Positions 35,297 to 39,661 of a stretch of 39,661 nt of DNA are shown here, one piece after another. The position numbers and the translations under genes were made by a program. Positions within the stretch are counted from its first letter, which is position 1. Each line of letters begins with the position of its first letter. The stretch lies in contig JAOTYM010000031.1 in the NCBI GenBank assembly GCA_029861845.1, positions 1 to 39,661 of the forward strand. The letters run 5' to 3'. The DNA is from Gammaproteobacteria bacterium. GTDB lineage: Bacteria > Pseudomonadota > Gammaproteobacteria > Acidiferrobacterales > SPGG2. The notes below the pieces were generated by a model. It was given only the letters and a program-made list of their open reading frames with translations. It made no database searches and was not told where the DNA came from.

Positions 35297-36598
35297 TTAT
35301 TCGAGTGGAGCTTCGTGGAGCAATGTGCCGTCAGCCGCGTGCACGCGTTCGTAGAGCTTCATGCCCGAGAGCTCGAGGCTCAGGTAGCCGTGTGGCCCGT
35401 ATTCGTTTTCATGGCCCTTGACGTACGGGTTGGGGCCGTCCAGGAACATCGCCGCCGGGAATTCGCTCGCGGACAGCTTGCGCCACTGTGTGCCATCCGG
35501 GTTCGCCTTGACTAGCGCCGTCCCATCGAGCTTTTCCCGGAAGTACGGAAAGCCGGAATGGCCCGCACACCGGCCATGAAATTTCCAACCAGGATGTCGA
35601 TCGTAGAGCGCGCAGCGGTGCTCGTGTCCCCAGTACCAAGCGAAAACCTTTCCTGAACTTAGAATGCCGTCGAGTTTCTCGCGAAGATCTTTGCCACCAC
35701 GCTCAAATCCAGAGAACGGTTGATGATGCGAGAAGAGAATCGCCGTCCTACCCTCGGCCTCCTCCAGCACGGTTCGGAGCCAGGCAAGCTGCTTCTTGGA
35801 GATGTCATGATCATCGTAGGCGGTATCGAGCCCAATCAAAAGCCAATTACCACTGGCAAGCAGGAAATTGCTGGCACCGCTGGGCTGCCCAAACAGCGAC
35901 AGCGTGTCATCGAAATATGCCTTGCCGCCGGTGTACATCTCGTGGTTCGAATTGCAAGCACGACTGATCTTCGGCTTCTTCGGCCAGAACCTCAGAAAGT
36001 TCCTTTCGACCTCCTTTTTGGTCCCCGAGTAATACACATCGCCGAGATGAATGGCGAGGTCATAGGTTGGATTCGCGCCATCGATGCTCTCGGCGCAGAC
36101 GGGAGCGCCGTAGCGCCCCGACCCCCAATCGCCCAAAATGGCCACGCGAACGTCGTTCGGTAGCACCTCCGGCGTGGTCGGTGGGTCGACCCATTGGTGC
36201 TTACCGAGAAGCCGCGATCCCCAGGTGAAGAAGCTGCCGGCCCAGCCCAAGTAGTCCTTCTCATCATACATGACCTCATAGCCCCCCTCGGGGGCGGTCA
36301 CTAATTTCCCGTCCTTTTCGAGCTCGTCCGCATGGTCGGCGGCGTACTCGGAAAGAAACGAAAGCAGCAGTGAAGCCGGTCCGTGCTCGGGCGCGATCAT
36401 CACATCACTGTAGCGTTCCTCGCGTTCTAGCTCGATGAGAGCCTGCTGAAGTCCGGCCTGCATCATGCCAAGCTGTAGGGCTTCCGTTGTGTCCGCCGCC
36501 GGCTTCGCACCATGCTGGATCGACTCCGTGAGCCCGGCCCTTACGAGCTTCCGAGTGCCGCTATATGAGACAATCACGTCAGTGGATTCGATGTTCAT
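35297..36598 (-). CDS. Calcineurin-like metallophosphoesterase
   Basis: The five metal-binding blocks are in order: AILGDWGSG (154-161), HLGDVYYSG (184-192), SNHEMYTGG (217-225, a variant of GNHE), FSHHQPFSG (289-297) and WGHEHRC (323-329). The enzyme should hydrolyse a phosphomonoester or phosphodiester with two metal ions. Residues 1-148 are an extra N-terminal region rich in acidic helices (ALIELEREERYSDVMIAPEH) without a known domain; it may bind a partner. There is no signal peptide. GGAGG seven bases before the ATG supports the start. It follows the trypsin-nuclease gene on the same strand after 239 bases. Confidence 0.92.
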   Translation of the reverse strand: MNIESTDVIVSYSGTRKLVRAGLTESIQHGAKPAADTTEALQLGMMQAGLQQALIELEREERYSDVMIAPEHGPASLLLSFLSEYAADHADELEKDGKLVTAPEGGYEVMYDEKDYLGWAGSFFTWGSRLLGKHQWVDPPTTPEVLPNDVRVAILGDWGSGRYGAPVCAESIDGANPTYDLAIHLGDVYYSGTKKEVERNFLRFWPKKPKISRACNSNHEMYTGGKAYFDDTLSLFGQPSGASNFLLASGNWLLIGLDTAYDDHDISKKQLAWLRTVLEEAEGRTAILFSHHQPFSGFERGGKDLREKLDGILSSGKVFAWYWGHEHRCALYDRHPGWKFHGRCAGHSGFPYFREKLDGTALVKANPDGTQWRKLSASEFPAAMFLDGPNPYVKGHENEYGPHGYLSLELSGMKLYERVHAADGTLLHEAPLE

Positions 36599-36837
36599 AG
36601 GACATCCTCCAGGTTGCCGTTTGTACAGTCTACTAACAAATCTTCGTTCATCTTAGATCGGCCGTTTGCGGGCGTGAACAGTCTGCCGATTTGACGGCGC
36701 ACGCCACGCCTGGCTACCGGCTGCGAACTTGGTTGCGGTGGGTAGCTGTTGCTGCACTTGCGGTAGAGACCACCCGCAAAGTACGGGACTTCCACTCGGT
36801 TGGCAACAGCATCGCTACTCACCCCCTCAGCAACTCC

Positions 36838-38709
36838 TTATAGAATGATGTCGGCCGGACTTTCGATCGGGATCCGCGGCAGCAACTCGATCCGATCCAA
36901 AGGATCTCGATCAGACAAGTCGCTGAATGACAGCAGCGTTAGTCGCTCGATTTCACGGACCGGCACTTGATAAGTCTTGTACTCCCCGTAGACGAACTCG
37001 AGATCGTTCATAAAATCGGACTGGGTCAGCAGATAGGCGGTTGCCGCGAGTTGACCGGTCTGTCTATTGCGAAATACAACTACTTTCCAGTAGTCCTCTG
37101 GAATCTTGAGGCCGCGGTAGGTCTTGTCGGTCTCCTTGAAAACAGGTCCGGTAAACACCGTCACCTTGATGTCGTGGTTGTCCGCGTTGTCGAGGATGTA
37201 GTCCTCCAGAGCCAGCCAGCTTCTGGGATTGAAGCTTTGATGTTGCGGTGTGCAGTTGGTCCAAAAGAAGGTGTCGGCTAGCGCGGCCCTCGCTTCCTCG
37301 TGTGTGTCGCCCCAGGCGGGATCCAGCCTGCGCACGAGATGACCTCGGTGCAGATTGTTGTTGCTGTACAACTCCTGACCTGCTTGAAACTCTTCGCCCA
37401 ATCGTGGGTCGGCGTGCCATTGATCTCGTGTCCGGCGCGGGCGTTTGGATTTCGCACCATCGATGTTGCAGGCGGTGTAGATCGCCATCCGCCGTTTCGC
37501 ATTCATCAGCACCGAGTAGTGGATGTAGTTCAGAACGTTTTGATCACTACCGTCGACTGCGGCAACCAGCGGTATTAGCGGTTCCGTTGGCGCCGGCAGC
37601 GGTACTTCCATGGCAAGGAAATTGGCACTGTAGCCCTTGCGATTCTGCAACTCTTCAACCGTCGGCTGCGGTCGACGGACCTCAAGGTCATCCGCCGTCT
37701 CCCCTGGATCGGGGACGTGGATTTTCGTTCCGGATTCGATAGCGACCAGGCGTTTGCGAATGGCGCCAGCCGTCACGGCGAAGTTGTTCTCCACATAGGA
37801 GCCCGAGAAATGAAGTCCAAGGGCTTCACCCGTGGAAAGGCGAAGTACTAGCGAACCGGAGCTTCCGCCAAGTGTCGTACAGTCGTGTGTCAGTAAGGTT
37901 TTGTCCGGCCGCACGCCCGAAACGCGTCCCGGGGACAAACGTTTCACGTTATAGATACCTTTGAAGATATCCTGCATCACGAATTGGTCATTCCGGCTAT
38001 CGTAGGCCGGATAGCCAATGACAACCACGTCTTCCTCGAATTCGGCGTCCGTGAGAGACAGTGGGACAGGTGCTGGTAGGTTGTCATCCCTTCTCACCCT
38101 GACCAGGGCCATATCCGGAAGAAAGTCGGCGTCATCCTCGACATGCAATACCTCGACAATCTCGATTTCGAACGTTTCAGGGGAGCCGTATTCCTCTTTG
38201 AAATCCACCTGTGCCTTGTACATGTCACCAAACAGATTAGCCCGAAAAACAAACCGGTTGTTGGCTTGCCTGGCGAAAATGATTGCCACATGCCGGTTGG
38301 TGATCATGACGTCGTCGGCAATCATCCATGCCGTACCTACGTACTCGTAGGTCGGATGATTGAGGAGCTCGAGCCGGCCCACCGAGGGGATCGCGCCCAG
38401 AATCTTGCTCCGATGTGGTTCGAGTCTCTCCCTGATAGATTGCAGCCGCGGTTGTTCGTAATTGTTATCCTTGATCAACAGCGCGGGCCGTCCCGTCGTC
38501 TGGACTATTGCCTCAAAATCGGTGAACGCCCCTTCGGAGATCAGCCCTCCCGACAACACCTCCTCCATTTCGTCTTCTTCCGGGAACTCGAACTTACCGT
38601 AGCTCTCCTGTGCGGATTGCTCGTAGAGCACTTGCCTGAGCTCGTCCACCACAACTTTGTCCCGCAAGAGCGACCTGATGGCTTCCTTCCTAAAGCTGTT
38701 CTTACGCAT
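36838..38709 (-). CDS. Trypsin-like protease fused to DNA/RNA non-specific endonuclease
   Basis: Residues about 105-325 are a trypsin-like serine protease: His140 in ITNRHVA, Asp199 in LPDMALVRV and Ser284 in LGGSSGSL. Residues about 360-610 are a NUC (endonuclease G/Serratia type) nuclease: NNNLHRGHLVRRLDP with the catalytic His457, and FFWTNCTPQHQSFNPRSW with the metal-binding Asn. The usual DRGH reads HRGH here. The first 100 residues are helical and acidic and may be a coupling domain. No signal peptide is present. Of two in-frame ATGs, that at 38709 has GGAG six bases before it, while that at 38715 touches it. A protein that can cut both protein and nucleic acid fits a suicide effector (inference). 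Confidence 0.92.
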   Translation of the reverse strand: MRKNSFRKEAIRSLLRDKVVVDELRQVLYEQSAQESYGKFEFPEEDEMEEVLSGGLISEGAFTDFEAIVQTTGRPALLIKDNNYEQPRLQSIRERLEPHRSKILGAIPSVGRLELLNHPTYEYVGTAWMIADDVMITNRHVAIIFARQANNRFVFRANLFGDMYKAQVDFKEEYGSPETFEIEIVEVLHVEDDADFLPDMALVRVRRDDNLPAPVPLSLTDAEFEEDVVVIGYPAYDSRNDQFVMQDIFKGIYNVKRLSPGRVSGVRPDKTLLTHDCTTLGGSSGSLVLRLSTGEALGLHFSGSYVENNFAVTAGAIRKRLVAIESGTKIHVPDPGETADDLEVRRPQPTVEELQNRKGYSANFLAMEVPLPAPTEPLIPLVAAVDGSDQNVLNYIHYSVLMNAKRRMAIYTACNIDGAKSKRPRRTRDQWHADPRLGEEFQAGQELYSNNNLHRGHLVRRLDPAWGDTHEEARAALADTFFWTNCTPQHQSFNPRSWLALEDYILDNADNHDIKVTVFTGPVFKETDKTYRGLKIPEDYWKVVVFRNRQTGQLAATAYLLTQSDFMNDLEFVYGEYKTYQVPVREIERLTLLSFSDLSDRDPLDRIELLPRIPIESPADIIL

Positions 38710-38815
38710 TACCATCTCCGGGCGAGGCTTTACACAGACTCGCCTAGTGGTTCAAGGGTAAAGGGCGGCATAAGAAAATACTTTCGGCTTCGCAGCAATG
38801 GTGTCGTCGATCTAA

Positions 38816-39097
38816 TCAACCAATACCTCAAGTCAACCTTTTGCAGAAAAGCTTGCGCCACAACTTGAGCATGTGCTGGAGGTACATATCCCTCGTACGG
38901 ACGACCAAGTGTGCCGCTCGAAGGCCCCACCGGACTACCTACCCGAAGGCAACCGCAACCTGGTGTTTGCATACGTCCTATCGCCGCCCGGTTTTCTTCC
39001 CGGCCTTGCTGAATATTTCAAAGCGTCCCATGTTCAAGAACCTCTTACAATTCCCCGCGCTGGAGTCAGTGGTGAAGCTCACCCTGTAGTTGGTTGA
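38816..39097 (+). pseudogene. Orphan C-terminal coding fragment
   Basis: A frame open from just after a stop at 38813 to a TGA ending at 39097 reads like coding sequence (LAPQLEHVLEVHIPRTDDQV, NRNLVFAYVLSPPGFLPGLA) but has no convincing start; only an internal GTG at 38873 is available. I do not recognise the protein. It is probably the tail of a deleted gene between the trypsin-nuclease and WD40 genes. Confidence 0.3.
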
Positions 39098-39289
39098 TAA
39101 TCGCTCGGATCAGCTTATATTATTCTCGGTGCTCAGCGACAGAGTCGAACTGCTCACACGTGCAAAAATCTACAAATAATGTCTTGCATAGCGTTGCCAG
39201 ACACACTCCTGCTTCCGCTGACTGGTCGACGTGCAAGCTGGCGCCACCTGATGGATGGGTCGAATGGATGACAACATCTGTTTACTTAA

Positions 39290-39661
39290 CTATTTTCGCT
39301 TTACAAATCCGTATATCCTTCGCTCCTTATCCGTTAACTGTCTGACCACACCGCGTATCTTTTCTTCATTGATTAGCCGTAGTATTGCCTCGTAGCTGCC
39401 TGGCCACACCCGCGCCGTCTCGTCGCCGGAGGCGGTGGCGAGGCGGGTGCCATCGGGCGAGAATGCGACCGACCAAACCGAATCGGTATGGCCCTGCAAC
39501 ACCTGCAGCGCCTGCCCACTTGCTAGATCCCACACCCGCACCGTCTTGTCATCTGAGGCGGTGGCGAGGCGAATGCCGTCGGGCGAGAACGCCACCGACC
39601 CCACCGAATCGGTATGGCCCTGCAACACCTGCAGCGCCTGCCCACTTGCTAGATCCCACAC
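39290..39661 (-). CDS. WD40-repeat protein, C-terminal part (5' end beyond window)
   Basis: Two complete WD40 repeats (VWDLASGQALQVLQGHTDSV, SVAFSPDG, RLATAS) are followed by a closing half-repeat and the tail RQLTDKERRIYGF, typical of the C-terminus of long bacterial WD40 proteins with N-terminal NACHT/STAND, TIR or protease domains. Which domain lies upstream cannot be seen. The frame is open to the window edge, so the real start is outside. Such proteins act as sensors in which the propeller recognises a trigger. Confidence 0.9.
   Translation of the reverse strand: MWDLASGQALQVLQGHTDSVGSVAFSPDGIRLATASDDKTVRVWDLASGQALQVLQGHTDSVWSVAFSPDGTRLATASGDETARVWPGSYEAILRLINEEKIRGVVRQLTDKERRIYGFVKRK
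39410..39661 (-). repeat. Two nearly identical 126-base WD40 units
   Basis: Units 39536-39661 and 39410-39535 encode 42-residue repeats differing at only six residues. A stretch of nearly 60 bases (about 39476-39534 and 39602-39660) is identical in the DNA. This points to recent duplication or gene conversion. Confidence 0.88.

Overview
The window looks like a dense accessory (conflict/defence) island from a mid-to-high GC bacterium, probably an environmental member of the Pseudomonadota. The reasons are Shine-Dalgarno-led genes, remnants of IS3- and IS91-type transposases, and an integron-style gene cassette. I cannot name the species. No rRNA, tRNA, CRISPR array, ribosomal or core metabolic gene was seen.

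Left part (1-12.5 kb): a polytopic membrane protein with a C-terminal TIR domain runs off the left edge. It is followed by a dead IS3-type transposase, a second and very different TIR protein (TIR, membrane segments, Cys-rich tail), a convergent animal-type haem peroxidase, a secreted protein with seven TolB-like propeller repeats, and a SLOG plus deoxyribosyltransferase-like nucleotide-sensor protein. Next comes a low-GC ankyrin-repeat gene that sits in what I read as a single integron gene cassette with its attC site, and then an IS91-type transposase tail.

Middle (12.5-25.9 kb): ten genes in a row on the minus strand. In transcription order they are an endonuclease/exonuclease/phosphatase-fold enzyme, a CHAT (caspase-like) protease with TPRs, a TRAFs-binding-domain-like (DUF4071-like) nucleotide-binding plus TPR protein, a GMC (cholesterol-oxidase-like) flavoenzyme, an alpha/beta hydrolase with a Cys nucleophile, a four-helix membrane protein, a free-standing subtilase-propeptide-like protein, a subtilisin-type protease, a membrane protein and a peroxiredoxin.

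Right part (26-39.7 kb): an AhpD-like lipoprotein, a two-gene operon of unrecognised proteins (one probably a TIM barrel), a divergent nucleoside 2-deoxyribosyltransferase-like enzyme, a phospholipase D-family protein, a small membrane protein, a metallophosphoesterase, a trypsin-nuclease fusion, and the 3' end of a WD40-repeat gene running off the right edge. Several decayed fragments lie between them: a PLD motif, a deoxyribosyltransferase tail and an orphan C-terminus.

Taken together, the window combines nucleotide-signal proteins (two TIRs, a SLOG protein, a DUF4071-like protein, a deoxyribosyltransferase) with enzymes that can damage protein, nucleic acid and lipid (CHAT, subtilase, trypsin-nuclease, EEP, PLD, hydrolase/oxidase), plus peroxide enzymes. 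Most of these enzymes lack export signals. The best candidate for an undescribed system is the tight EEP / CHAT-TPR / nucleotide-binding-TPR operon at 20801-25861, possibly the core of a larger programmed-death or immunity locus. That functional reading is inference; the domain calls come from motifs read directly in the sequence.
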